Part shown: positions 48,922 to 58,073 of the stretch, one piece after another
How positions within the stretch are numbered: position 1 is the stretch's first letter
How the letters are laid out: each line of letters starts with the position of its first letter
NCBI RefSeq assembly: GCF_002940005.1
Contig: NZ_MDEF01000014.1
DNA: 64,000 bases
Source: Xanthomonas hortorum
GTDB taxonomy: Bacteria > Pseudomonadota > Gammaproteobacteria > Xanthomonadales > Xanthomonadaceae
Reading direction: 5' to 3' (one strand)
Translations under genes and position numbers: made by a program
The notes under the pieces: model-generated
Told to the model about the DNA's origin: nothing
Databases searched by the model: none
Seen by the model: only the letters and a program-made list of their open reading frames with translations

Positions 48922-50580
48922 TCAGAAGCGGGCGAACTGGCCTTCGTCCGGGCCTTCGGACATGGCGTAGGCCGGCGCTGCAGTGCTGCGCCAGCCACGT
49001 GCAGCTGCGGCGCGTGCCGGACGTGCGGCGACCGCCTTGCCACGCTTGGGCGGCGTACTCGCAGGCCCCTGCCCGCCCAGGCGGAAGAACGCCATGCTCT
49101 GCTGCAGTTGTTCGGCCTGCGCGCTCATCTCTTCGGCAGTGGCGGCCAGTTCTTCGGACGCGCTGGCATTCTGCTGGGTGGTCTGACTGAGCTGCACTAC
49201 CGCCGAGTTGATCTGACTGACGCCGGAAGATTGCTCTTCGGAGGCGGCAGAAATCTCCTGCACCAGATCCGAGGTGCGTTTGATGCTGGGCACGATAGTG
49301 TCCAGCAAACGCCCTGCGCGATCGGCCAATTCCACGCTGGAACTTGCCACTTCGCCGATCTCCTGCGCGGCCACCTGGCTGCGTTCGGCCAGCTTGCGCA
49401 CCTCGGCGGCGACCACGGCAAAGCCCTTGCCATGTTCGCCGGCACGCGCCGCTTCGATCGCCGCGTTGAGCGCGAGCAGATTGGTCTGATACGCGATGTC
49501 GTCGATGATGCCGATCTTCTGCGCGATCTGCTTCATCGCCTGGGTGGTGGCGACCACCGCTTCGCCACCTTCAATGGTTTCTTTCGCGGCCTGGGTGGCC
49601 ATGCCATCGGTGATGCGCGCGTTCTCGGTGTTCTGGCTGATCGATGCGGTCATCTGTTCCAGCGAGGCGCTGGTTTCTTCCACACCGGCGGCCTGTTCAC
49701 TGGCGGCCTGCGACAGGCTCTGCGCGGTGGCACTGACTTCTTCCGATGCACTGGCCAGGGTCTCGGCACTGGTATTGACCTCGCCGACCACCTGCGACAG
49801 CTTCTGCACCATGGTGCGCATGGCTTCGAGCAACTGCGCGGTTTCATCGCGGCCCTGCACCTCGATACGCATGCTCAGATCGCCTTCCGACAGTCCATTG
49901 GCAACCGCCACTGCACGGCGGATCGGGCCGGTGACGCTACGGCTGATCACCACACCTAATATCGCGCCAAGCAGCACACCTCCACAAATGATGGCGATCA
50001 GCAGTTTCGAAGCGCGTGCATGGATAGCGCCGGTTTCCGCATTGGCCGATGCCGCGCTGCGCTCGCGCAGGCTGCTCAGATCGGTCATCAGGTTATCGAC
50101 TTCATCCGAACTGGCGCGCACGGCGCGCGACAGCGCCGCCAATTCCGGATTGGTTTCGCGCAAGGCCTCGCGGTTGGCGACTTCGATAAAGCGGCCGCGC
50201 TCGTCCAGATACTTTTGCCAGGCGCGATCGAACTGCGCCAGCTTGGTCTTGCCCTCTTCGGTTTCGAAACTGCCACGCGCACGGGTGATGTGATCGACCA
50301 CCCTGGCGGTGTACTTGTCGATGCTCTGCACATGCGACTGGCGTTCTTCGGCGCTGCTGGCCAGCAACAGATTGGCGCGTGCGCGGCCGGCATAGATGAG
50401 GTTGATATTGGCCTCTTTCACGTTCGACAAGCCCAGCAATTCGCGCTCGTACAGCGAGCTCGACAGGTCGCTGATACGACCGGAGTTGGAATAGCCCACC
50501 CAGCCGATGCATGCACCGATCGCCGAGACGATCAGGAACGCGACGATCAGCCTGGTTCCGATTCTGAAGTTGCCTAACAT
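48922..50580 (-). CDS. Methyl-accepting chemotaxis protein
   Basis: A 552-residue chemoreceptor. Transmembrane segment 1 at about 10-30, a four-helix-bundle periplasmic sensor (4HB_MCP type, about 31-185), transmembrane segment 2 (LLIAIICGGVLLGAILGVVI), HAMP, then the cytoplasmic coiled coil with the strongly conserved tip IIDDIAYQTNLLALNAAIEAARAGEHGKGFAVVA. The C-terminal tail is Ala/Pro/Arg-rich and ends EGQFARF, with no NWETF-like CheR/CheB tether. The ligand is unknown. The ATG at 50580 is 113 nt from the -10 box of a near-perfect sigma-28 promoter. Confidence 0.93.
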   Translation of the reverse strand: MLGNFRIGTRLIVAFLIVSAIGACIGWVGYSNSGRISDLSSSLYERELLGLSNVKEANINLIYAGRARANLLLASSAEERQSHVQSIDKYTARVVDHITRARGSFETEEGKTKLAQFDRAWQKYLDERGRFIEVANREALRETNPELAALSRAVRASSDEVDNLMTDLSSLRERSAASANAETGAIHARASKLLIAIICGGVLLGAILGVVISRSVTGPIRRAVAVANGLSEGDLSMRIEVQGRDETAQLLEAMRTMVQKLSQVVGEVNTSAETLASASEEVSATAQSLSQAASEQAAGVEETSASLEQMTASISQNTENARITDGMATQAAKETIEGGEAVVATTQAMKQIAQKIGIIDDIAYQTNLLALNAAIEAARAGEHGKGFAVVAAEVRKLAERSQVAAQEIGEVASSSVELADRAGRLLDTIVPSIKRTSDLVQEISAASEEQSSGVSQINSAVVQLSQTTQQNASASEELAATAEEMSAQAEQLQQSMAFFRLGGQGPASTPPKRGKAVAARPARAAAARGWRSTAAPAYAMSEGPDEGQFARF

Positions 50581-50692
50581 TGGAAAGTTCTCTTGAGGAT
50601 GGTGCGCGCGACAAGCGCTGCAAGGACAAGCGATGGCGTGCTGCGAGGTAGCGATCACGACGACGCGGCGTTTCTAAACCGTTCGTTAACAG

Positions 50693-50719
50693 CTATCGGC
50701 GCAGGTAAAATGCGCTTGA
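50693..50719 (-). promoter_or_regulatory. Sigma-28 (FliA) promoter for MCP-cheW
   Basis: On the minus strand: TCAAG, 14 bases, GCCGATAG. The flagellar sigma-28 consensus is TAAAG (often TCAAG in xanthomonads), 14 bases, GCCGATAA, so spacing is exact and only one base in each box differs. Transcription would start near 50685 and give a leader of about 105 nt. Confidence 0.75.
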
Positions 50720-50884
50720 GATGCGGGCATTACCGCACTGCCTATTCAGGCAGTTGGATGTGCGCTTTTGTGACCGGTCATGCGCTCGCAGCAGCCCACA
50801 TTCGGAAAAATCCTACCCGCGATTCGCGCGTTGTCCGGGACAGTCCTGAGGGACATTTCCGCAGCGACATCACGCCCGCGCCGC

Positions 50885-50890
50885 TAGACT
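50885..50890 (+). promoter_or_regulatory. -10 box close to the mpg start codon
   Basis: TAGACT ends 6 nt before the mpg ATG; no Shine-Dalgarno sequence fits between, so a leaderless transcript is possible. Confidence 0.35.
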
Positions 50891-50896
50891 GCGTGC

Positions 50897-51517
50897 ATGT
50901 CGCCTCGGCCACTCCCGCGCACGTTTTACGATCACGACGCACGCAGCGTCGCTCCGCACTTGCTCAACAAGGTGTTGGTCAGTGCGGACGGACGACGCGG
51001 GCGCATTACCCAGGTCGAGGCGTATTGCGGCAGCGAAGATCCGGCAGCGCATTCGTTCCGCGGCATGACTCCACGCACGCAGGTGATGTTCGGTGCGCCC
51101 GGGCATCTGTATGTGTATTTCATCTACGGCATGCATTGGGCGATCAACGCGGTGTGCGGCGGCGCACCTGGCCATGCGGTGCTGATTCGCGCGCTCGAGC
51201 CGCTGGCCGGGATCGCCTCCATGCAGGCTGCACGTAACGCTGCCCCGCTCAAGACCTTGACCACCGGCCCCGGTCGCCTGGCCCAGGCCTTCGGCGTCAC
51301 GGCTGCCGATAACGGGCTGGATCTGACCGACGCAAGCGCGCGGCTATGGATCGAAGACGATGGCCTGCCGCCGCCATCCGAGCCGCTGGCAACGCCACGC
51401 ATCGGCATCCGCAAGGCGATGGATGCACCGTGGCGATGGGTGGTCCCCGATAGCCGCTATTTGTCGCGCCCGCGTGCGCTCGTGACCGGCGCGCGCGCGG
51501 TGCTGCCGGGCGACTGA
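50897..51517 (+). CDS. mpg: 3-methyladenine DNA glycosylase (MPG/AAG type)
   Basis: A 206-residue base-excision glycosylase. Family blocks: LLNKVLVSADGRRGRITQVEAYCGSEDPAAHSFRGMTPRTQVMF with the catalytic Glu of VEAY, then GHLYVYFIYGMHWAINAVCG with the intercalating Tyr, and the RALEP segment followed by TTGPGRLAQAFG. It removes alkylated purines from DNA. Its last 61 bp overlap, tail to tail, the end of the lhr-type gene on the other strand. Confidence 0.92.
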   Translation: MSPRPLPRTFYDHDARSVAPHLLNKVLVSADGRRGRITQVEAYCGSEDPAAHSFRGMTPRTQVMFGAPGHLYVYFIYGMHWAINAVCGGAPGHAVLIRALEPLAGIASMQAARNAAPLKTLTTGPGRLAQAFGVTAADNGLDLTDASARLWIEDDGLPPPSEPLATPRIGIRKAMDAPWRWVVPDSRYLSRPRALVTGARAVLPGD

Positions 51518-54500
51518 GCCAGCCATTGCTCCATCGGCGTCTGCTCGGCAGCGCCTGGGCCACGTTGCAGCAAGCGCAGTGCCTGGTCCGCGTGCTCGGC
51601 GGTGAGTTCCTGCAGCGGCTGGAAGCGATCTGCCACCCACACCGCCACCGGCAGGCCATCGAGATAAGCCATGCGATTGCCCGGCACGCGCGCGATGCGC
51701 TCGCCCGGCAGAAGACTGCCGAGCAGATTGCTCGGGTCGCCCGCACTCACGCACACCCACTGCCCTTGCAGCGGCTGTGCACGCACCCGGCGTAACGCGG
51801 CAATCGCGTCCGGCAACGCGAATTGTTCACCAGACAATCCCGCGATAAAGCGACCACCCCGGATCTCGCCGCGCGCTTCCAGCCGTTGATACATGCGCAG
51901 CAATTCGCGCCACGGCGGCAACCATGCAGCTTCACGTTCGAGCAGCCGCCAACACACCACGCCATAACGACGCAGCAGCGTGCGCGCAACGTGTTCAAGG
52001 GTCTCCTGATGCCGCTCGCCAGCTTCGGCCAACGGTAATTCCGGCAGCGTGCGCACCGGCGCCCAGCGACCGGCATCGCGAATGCCCAGCGCACTGGCGC
52101 GGCGACGGTGGCGCGACAACGCGCTCGGCCGCTTCGACGCCGGTACCAGCAGCGCACGCAGCCCGGCATAACTATCGCAATGCGCGCGGCCACGCATCAC
52201 CAGCTCGCTCAACGCGTCTTCCAGCTCGGTGCTCATCAAGCGGGCGGCATCGGCGATCTCATCGAAGAACAACGCGCCTTGCTGCTGCAACACCTCCGCC
52301 ACGCGCTGCGCGCGCGAGCCCAACGGGGCGTCATCGACACCGCGTGCCAAGCTGCTCCAGCGCTGCGCTTCGCGACGCGGCAATAACACGATGGGTGTTG
52401 CGCGCAACGCGGCGCCGCTGCGGCCACCGCCGGGACGCAGCCGTGCCCACACGGTGCGCCCGGCCGTGCACAACTCGTCCAGCCACGCCGGTTGGTAGTC
52501 GCGTACGCGCGCAGGTAGCAGCTCGCTCTCCCACAGCAGCGCGGGCGCTTCGAAACCTTCCAGCTGCCCGACAACACCGGCCAATGCATCCGGCCCGGCC
52601 ACACGGCTGGCGCTGTCGAGGTGCTGCCACTCGAACAGAAAGCGCGCGTAATCGCGTTGCGACACCGGTTCGATCTCGCGGCGCAAGCGCCCCAGGGTGT
52701 AGCGATGGATGCGCGCCAACAGATGGCGTTCGCACCATTCCTCCGACTGCGCCTGCGCACTGAACTGCCCGGCCATGACATAGCCCTCGCGCTGCAATGC
52801 CGCCAGCGCGAGCACGATCTCGGCCTGCGGCAAATGCAGTCCGCCCGCCAATGCCGGCACCTGCGCCGGGCCGATCGCAGACAGGCGCCCGCGCAGCAGT
52901 TCGCGTACGGCCCAGTCGCGTTCCCACTCGGCGACACGGCAATCGGCCGGTGCCTGCAACGGCGGTTGTAGCGACGCATCTGGATACAGCGGCGTGAACC
53001 AGTCGATGCGCTCGGCGCTGATCCATAGCGCGGGCGCACCGTTCAACGCGATACGGCTGGCACGACCATCGGCAGCCAGCGCAGCCAACCAGGCCTGCCA
53101 TTGCGCATCGGCGGCTTCTTCGACGGGCAGTACGCCAAGCCCGACCAGCGCTTCGTGCATTTCTTCGGCATCGCGTGGCTGCGGCCAGGCTTCCTCGCGC
53201 ACCGAGGTGATGGCATCGGGATCGAGCCGGCCCAGATCGTCGCTGGTCTGCGGCGTGTAGCGGCGGTTTTGCACCGCCTGGGTGCGGCGTTCTTCCAGTG
53301 GCGCGTCGTCCAGAAACGCGTACGGACGCGCGTTCAAGGCTTCGGCCGCCAGCGGCGATGGCGCGGCCAGATCACGCGCTACCACCGTGATTGCGCCGGA
53401 TTCCAGCCCACGCAGCACCTGCAACCAGCCTTCGCTGTCCATGGCCTGATGCAGGCAGTCTTGCAGCGTCTGCGTCACTAACGGATGGTCCGGCACCTGG
53501 CGCTCGCCAACCAGATTCTCCGCGCAGGCGACCTGATCGGGGAACACGCTCGCCAGCAGATCTTCGGACTTCATCCGTTGCAACTGCGGCGCCACCTTGT
53601 TGCCGCCAGTGAAGCGCGGCAACGCCATCGCAATGGTCGCATTCCAGCGCCAGCGCACGCCGAACAGCGGCGCATCCAGCACCGCCTGGATCAGCACATG
53701 CTCGGCCGATGAGGAGTGCAGATAACGGGCCACCTCCTCCAATGCAAAACTATGACTGGTGGACAGCGACAGCACGATCGCATCTTCGGTTGCCGCGGCC
53801 TGCAATTCGAAATTGAAGGTGCGACAAAAACGCTTGCGCAACGCCAGGCCCCAGGCGCGATTAATGCGGCTGCCATACGGCGAATGGATCACCAGCTGGG
53901 TGCCGCCGCTTGCATCTAAGAAGCGCTCCATCACCAGGCACTGCTGGGTCGGCATGGTGCCCAGCGCCGCGCAGGCGTGCGCGAGATAGTCCACCAGTTG
54001 GCGCGCGGCTTCGGCGGCCAGACCCAACTCGCTGCAGAGCGAATCACAGGCGGCTTGATGTGGCGCGGAGGCGCGTGGCGTGCCGTCGAGTAGCGCGCCT
54101 TCTAACGGCGCGCTGTCCAGCCGCACCGCAACTTCGCCACGCAACCGCGACACCGCCGCCGACAATTCATCGCTGCGGCCCGGCACCTCGCCCAGCCAGA
54201 ACGGAATATTCGGCGGCGCGCCCTTGGCATCTTCCACCCGCACGCGGCCCGCATCCACGCGCAGGATGCGGTAGCTGGCATTGCCTAGCTGAAACACATC
54301 GCCGGTCAGGCTTTCGACCGCGAAATCCTCGTTCACCGTGCCGATCTTTTCCGCCTGCGGCTCCAGCACCACGCTGTAATCGCCGGTTTCGGGAATGGTG
54401 CCGCCGGAGGTCAGCGCGGTCATGCGCGCGCCACGGCGTGCATGCAGGCGGCGGTGCACCGCATCGCGATGCAGATAACCCGCACGCGGCCCGAGCCGGG

Positions 54501-55899
54501 TACTGAAGCCATCGCACAACATGCCGACCACGCGATCGAACGTCTCCCGGCTCAGCTGAGCGAATGGCCACGCGCGGCGCACTAGCGAGAACAGCGCGTC
54601 TTCGTCCCAGTCCTCGCAGGCGGCCTCGGCCACGAGTTGTTGTGCAAGCACATCGATCGGCGCGAGCGGAATCCGTAGCGCGTCCAGCTCGCCGCGGCGC
54701 ACGCTGTCCAGCAGCGCGGCGCATTCGACCAACTCGTCACGGGTCTGCGGAAACAGCCGCGCCTTCGGCGTGCCACCGACCGCATGCCCGGCGCGTCCGG
54801 CGCGTTGCAGAAACGTGGCGATCGAACGTGGCGAGCCGAGCTGGCAGACCAGGTCGACATCGCCGATATCCAGCCCGAGTTCCAGCGATGCGGTGGCCAC
54901 CAATACGGTCAATTCGCCAGCCTTGAGTCGCTGCTCGGCCAGCAGGCGCGTCTCGCGCGACAGGCTGCCGTGATGTGCGGCCACGCGCTGTTTGCCGAGC
55001 AGATCACCCAGATGCCGCGCGGCCCGCTCGGCCATACGCCGGGTATTGACGAACACCAGCGTGGTGCGGTGTTGCTGCGCCAGCGCGGCCACCTCGGCGT
55101 ATACCTGCAGCCACTGGTCGTTGGACATCACCACGCTCAGCGGCGTCGGCGGCAAGGCCAGTGCGAGATCGCGCGTACGGGTGTAGCCGATATCCACGAT
55201 CTCGCAGTGCGGTGGAGGTTGCCCGTCTTCGCCGACGCCGACCAGAAATTGCGCGACCGTTTCAATCGGCTTCTGCGTGGCAGACAGCCCGATGCGGGTG
55301 ATCGGGCGCTCGGCCAATCGTTGCAGACGCGCCAGCGTCAGGCTCAGATGGCTACCGCGTTTGTCCGCCGCCACCGCATGGATTTCATCGACAATGACGG
55401 TGCGCACGTGGCGCAGCGCGTTGCGCCCGGAGGCCGAGCCCAGCAGCACATACAAGGACTCCGGCGTGGTCACCAGAATATGCGGCGGCACGCGCCGCAG
55501 TCTGGCCCGCTCACGCTGCGGTGTGTCGCCGGTACGCACCGCGGTGCGCACTGCCACATCCGGCAAACCGTCTGCGCGCAGGGCTGCGCGGATGCCTTGC
55601 AGCGGCGCGTCCAGATTGAGATGGATGTCATTGGACAGCGCCTTCAGCGGCGACACGTAGACCACGCGGGTTTCGTCCGGCAATGCGCCGCCGTTGGCCA
55701 GACCATCGCGGATCAGCGCATCGATGGCGGCGAAGAACGCGGTCAGCGTCTTGCCCGAACCAGTCGGCGCAGCCACCAGCGTGTGCCGCCCGGCCTGGAT
55801 CGCCGGCCACGCGGCAATCTGCGCCGGCGTCGGCGCAGCAAAGGTCTGCGCGAACCATGCGGCCACGACAGGATGGAACTGCTGCAGAACAGGATGCAT
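51457..55899 (-). CDS. lhr: Lhr-type ATP-dependent helicase (large)
   Basis: A 1480-residue superfamily 2 helicase of the Lhr-Extended type; E. coli Lhr is of similar size. N-terminal helicase core: Q-motif region PTPAQIAAWPAIQAGRHTLV, Walker A APTGSGKTLTAFF, DEIH box (VDEIHAV), motif III LSATQKP, and motif VI QRAGRAGHAVGG. The winged-helix and Lhr-core domains follow (VVLEPQAEKIGTVNEDFAVES, LGNASYRILRVD), then about 600 residues of C-terminal extension of largely unknown role. Lhr proteins act in DNA repair. The ATG at 55899 begins the conserved part. The gene converges on and overlaps mpg by 61 bp. Weak in-frame sequence upstream to 55953 was left out. Confidence 0.93.
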   Translation of the reverse strand: MHPVLQQFHPVVAAWFAQTFAAPTPAQIAAWPAIQAGRHTLVAAPTGSGKTLTAFFAAIDALIRDGLANGGALPDETRVVYVSPLKALSNDIHLNLDAPLQGIRAALRADGLPDVAVRTAVRTGDTPQRERARLRRVPPHILVTTPESLYVLLGSASGRNALRHVRTVIVDEIHAVAADKRGSHLSLTLARLQRLAERPITRIGLSATQKPIETVAQFLVGVGEDGQPPPHCEIVDIGYTRTRDLALALPPTPLSVVMSNDQWLQVYAEVAALAQQHRTTLVFVNTRRMAERAARHLGDLLGKQRVAAHHGSLSRETRLLAEQRLKAGELTVLVATASLELGLDIGDVDLVCQLGSPRSIATFLQRAGRAGHAVGGTPKARLFPQTRDELVECAALLDSVRRGELDALRIPLAPIDVLAQQLVAEAACEDWDEDALFSLVRRAWPFAQLSRETFDRVVGMLCDGFSTRLGPRAGYLHRDAVHRRLHARRGARMTALTSGGTIPETGDYSVVLEPQAEKIGTVNEDFAVESLTGDVFQLGNASYRILRVDAGRVRVEDAKGAPPNIPFWLGEVPGRSDELSAAVSRLRGEVAVRLDSAPLEGALLDGTPRASAPHQAACDSLCSELGLAAEAARQLVDYLAHACAALGTMPTQQCLVMERFLDASGGTQLVIHSPYGSRINRAWGLALRKRFCRTFNFELQAAATEDAIVLSLSTSHSFALEEVARYLHSSSAEHVLIQAVLDAPLFGVRWRWNATIAMALPRFTGGNKVAPQLQRMKSEDLLASVFPDQVACAENLVGERQVPDHPLVTQTLQDCLHQAMDSEGWLQVLRGLESGAITVVARDLAAPSPLAAEALNARPYAFLDDAPLEERRTQAVQNRRYTPQTSDDLGRLDPDAITSVREEAWPQPRDAEEMHEALVGLGVLPVEEAADAQWQAWLAALAADGRASRIALNGAPALWISAERIDWFTPLYPDASLQPPLQAPADCRVAEWERDWAVRELLRGRLSAIGPAQVPALAGGLHLPQAEIVLALAALQREGYVMAGQFSAQAQSEEWCERHLLARIHRYTLGRLRREIEPVSQRDYARFLFEWQHLDSASRVAGPDALAGVVGQLEGFEAPALLWESELLPARVRDYQPAWLDELCTAGRTVWARLRPGGGRSGAALRATPIVLLPRREAQRWSSLARGVDDAPLGSRAQRVAEVLQQQGALFFDEIADAARLMSTELEDALSELVMRGRAHCDSYAGLRALLVPASKRPSALSRHRRRASALGIRDAGRWAPVRTLPELPLAEAGERHQETLEHVARTLLRRYGVVCWRLLEREAAWLPPWRELLRMYQRLEARGEIRGGRFIAGLSGEQFALPDAIAALRRVRAQPLQGQWVCVSAGDPSNLLGSLLPGERIARVPGNRMAYLDGLPVAVWVADRFQPLQELTAEHADQALRLLQRGPGAAEQTPMEQWLAQSPGSTARAPVTSARGRDK

Positions 55900-56320
55900 A
55901 GGCGATGCCCCGAACCGTCGCGCCAAGTTAGAGCGAGCGGTGCGCGGATTCAACTCGACGTGAGTTCACTGGATGGGGGTGCGCGGTCGCCGACGCAAGC
56001 CAGCCACCGCGATGGCTGTGAATCGTTTAGTGCGGTGATCGATGCTGCTGCCTAGCGTTCAGACGAGTGTATTCAGCGCTCGCAATCGATGTATCGCGGG
56101 TACATATCCGCCTGTGCGCGCCCGGCGATGCACGTTGCGACGTGTGCTCAGCCAATGCTGGGACAGCGAGGACGCTGCCATTGCCGGTGCAACGAGGACG
56201 CTAGCTGCATGATCGTCGGAGACTGTGGCCAAGGCAGAATGTCTTGCCAGCCGCCAACGCAACGCTGCGGCCTGGCACGACGATTGTCGATCGGGCGCAT
56301 GCCGTGGCACATTGGCGTCC
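55900..56320. other. Gene-free stretch upstream of lhr
   Basis: 421 bp between the divergent lhr and DUF3301 genes. Frames that cross it show no protein-like pattern on either strand. I see no repeat module and no clear promoter. Confidence 0.4.
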
Positions 56321-56665
56321 ATGCCCAGCCTTATTCTCTTCATGATTGCCGGCGCCGCGCTGTACGCGTTCTGGAACTCATCGCGTGCCGCTGCCGAACG
56401 CGCCGATATCCTCGGCCGCAATGCCTGCCGCGCTGCCGATGTGCAGTGGCTGGACCAGAGCGTGCATTCCACCAATATCCGTATTTGCCGCAAACCCAAT
56501 GGTTGGCTGGGCTTCGAGCGGACGTTTCGTTTCGAGTATTCGCACGATGGCGTCGACCGCCACAGTGGCCGTCTGGTGCTGCGCGGCGATCAGCTGATCG
56601 CCTTCACCGGCCCGCAAGTGGCTACGGTGACGCCGCTGAACCCGGACCATCAGCGTTTGAATTGA
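56321..56665 (+). CDS. DUF3301 membrane protein
   Basis: A 114-residue protein with one N-terminal membrane segment (PSLILFMIAGAALYAFW) and a short soluble domain. The stretch AAERADILGRNACRAADVQWLDQSVHSTNIRICRKPNGWLGFERTFRFEYSHDGVDRHSGRLVLRGDQL fits the DUF3301 pattern: a conserved Cys, the LDQSV block, and the FRFEYS strand. The function is unknown. The ATG at 56321 was selected since the upstream in-frame codons lack similarity. It stands alone. Confidence 0.8.
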   Translation: MPSLILFMIAGAALYAFWNSSRAAAERADILGRNACRAADVQWLDQSVHSTNIRICRKPNGWLGFERTFRFEYSHDGVDRHSGRLVLRGDQLIAFTGPQVATVTPLNPDHQRLN

Positions 56666-56915
56666 GTGTGGCTTGACTGGCTTGCGCAGATCCGAATGCA
56701 TCTTCTGCGCTTGATCATGCGCGACTGAAGTTTGCGCAGCACTGATCATGCATCGACAGCACCGATGCGTCGATTGCAGCGTGCCTGCCCAGCAGCACGT
56801 CTGCTCGTCGCAGCACCATTGTCCATCTGTGCCGCACGCGCACAGTGCGTATCACTAACCGAAGCGCCTGCCACACATCGAACGCCGGACGCGCAATGCG
56901 CGCCCGGACGTCCAC

Positions 56916-57359
56916 TTACTTGACCACACGCAGATGCGGGCGCTTGCCGGCACTTGGCGGCTCGTCCGGCGTAGGCGGGCTCGGTTGCGGCGGTGCACCG
57001 GGATCCGGTGGCTCGGTGCTGGTGCCCGGGATGTCGTCCGGCAAGGCCATGCCCTGCCCGGTCTCGCGTGCGTACACCGCCAGCACGGCGGCCATCGGCA
57101 CCATCACCGGATAGCTGACGCCGCCGAAGCGTGCAGTAAAGCGCACGCTTTCGTTGTCGACCTGCAGCCCGACCACGGCGCGCTCGGCGATGTTCAATAC
57201 GACGCGACCATCCTTGACGGCACTGGCAGGCACCTGCACGCCAGGCAATCCTGCGTCCACCAGAACGTGCGGCGTCATGCCGTTGTCGTTGATCCATTCG
57301 ACCAAGGCCCGCAACAGGTACGGGCGATGGCTGGTCATGCGGGGGAAATCTTCGCTCAT
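56916..57359 (-). CDS. sspB: ClpXP specificity factor SspB
   Basis: A 147-residue adaptor that delivers ssrA-tagged proteins to ClpXP. The substrate-binding domain (MTSHRPYLLRALVEWINDNGMTPHVLVDA, then VVLNIAERAVVGLQVDNESVRFTARFGGVSYPVMVPMAAVLAVYARETGQGM) is intact. A flexible Pro-rich tail ends in LRVVK, the short peptide that docks on the ClpX N-domain. It follows sspA by 78 bp, the conserved pairing. A start at the next ATG (residue 8) is possible. Confidence 0.93.
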   Translation of the reverse strand: MSEDFPRMTSHRPYLLRALVEWINDNGMTPHVLVDAGLPGVQVPASAVKDGRVVLNIAERAVVGLQVDNESVRFTARFGGVSYPVMVPMAAVLAVYARETGQGMALPDDIPGTSTEPPDPGAPPQPSPPTPDEPPSAGKRPHLRVVK

Positions 57360-57437
57360 GGCGTCATTTTACCCGCACACGACCCGCAGCGGCGGCGCTG
57401 CGATCGGACCTCGGTCTGTTGGCATACAGCCCTCGCA

Positions 57438-58073
57438 TCAGCCCGGCATGTCGCGCAGTTTGCGTTCCTGATCGGTCAGGCTGCGGATGAAGCCGGGATT
57501 GCGGAAGATCCGGTTGCCGTAGTCCTCGATTGCCTTGCCGTCCTTGGGCAGCCCGATCTCCAATGCGTCCAGTCGCCAGATGATCGGCGCCATGGCGCAA
57601 TCGGCCAGACTCATTTCCGGATTGAGGAAGAATTTGCTGGCCTTGAACAACGGCACCGATGCGGTGAGCAGTTCCTTCAGGCGCTTGCGGCCGGCTTCGG
57701 CCTGGGTCTTGTTGCCGAGCTGGATGGCCTGCACCTGCGGCACCCAGTCGTGCTCGATCCGCAGCATCGCCAGACGCAGGCGCGCGCGCGACAGTGGGTC
57801 GACCGGCATCAGCGGCGGATGCGGATAGCGCTCGTCCAGGTACTCGCTGACCACCGATGCGGCGTACAGCACCAGGTCGCGTTCGACCAGGGTGGGAACC
57901 GAGTGATAGGGATTGAGATCGATCAGATCTTCGGGAGGATTTTGTGGGTCGACCGGCACCAGGTCGTAGGTCACCCCTTTCGCCGCCAGGACCAAGCGGA
58001 CCCGGTGGCACAACACGTCGTCGTTGGACGAAAACAAAGTCAAGGTATTTCGCATACGCACACTCGTCGCCAT
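57438..58073 (-). CDS. sspA: Stringent starvation protein A
   Basis: An RNA-polymerase-associated protein of 211 residues with a GST fold but no glutathione chemistry. N-terminal thioredoxin-like segment (LTLFSSNDDVLCHRVRLVLAAKGVTYDLVPVD), NPYHSVPTLVERDLVLY, then helices including VVSEYLDERYPHPPLMPVDPLSRARLRL; the PHPPLMPVDP stretch corresponds to the surface pocket essential in E. coli SspA. In many gammaproteobacteria sspA directly follows petC; here 850 bp of repeats intervene. The ATG at 58073 is preceded by TTCCAT-type context with no strong ribosome binding site; another ATG six codons in exists. Confidence 0.92.
   Translation of the reverse strand: MATSVRMRNTLTLFSSNDDVLCHRVRLVLAAKGVTYDLVPVDPQNPPEDLIDLNPYHSVPTLVERDLVLYAASVVSEYLDERYPHPPLMPVDPLSRARLRLAMLRIEHDWVPQVQAIQLGNKTQAEAGRKRLKELLTASVPLFKASKFFLNPEMSLADCAMAPIIWRLDALEIGLPKDGKAIEDYGNRIFRNPGFIRSLTDQERKLRDMPG

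Larger units (their letters stand above)
50581..50896. other. Divergent regulatory region between MCP gene and mpg
   Basis: 316 bp with no gene. It holds the sigma-28 promoter of the MCP-cheW unit (50693-50719) and a -10-like TAGACT (50885-50890) close to mpg. A ribosome binding site (AGAGAACTTTCCA on the minus strand) precedes the MCP ATG. Nothing else stands out. Confidence 0.6.
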
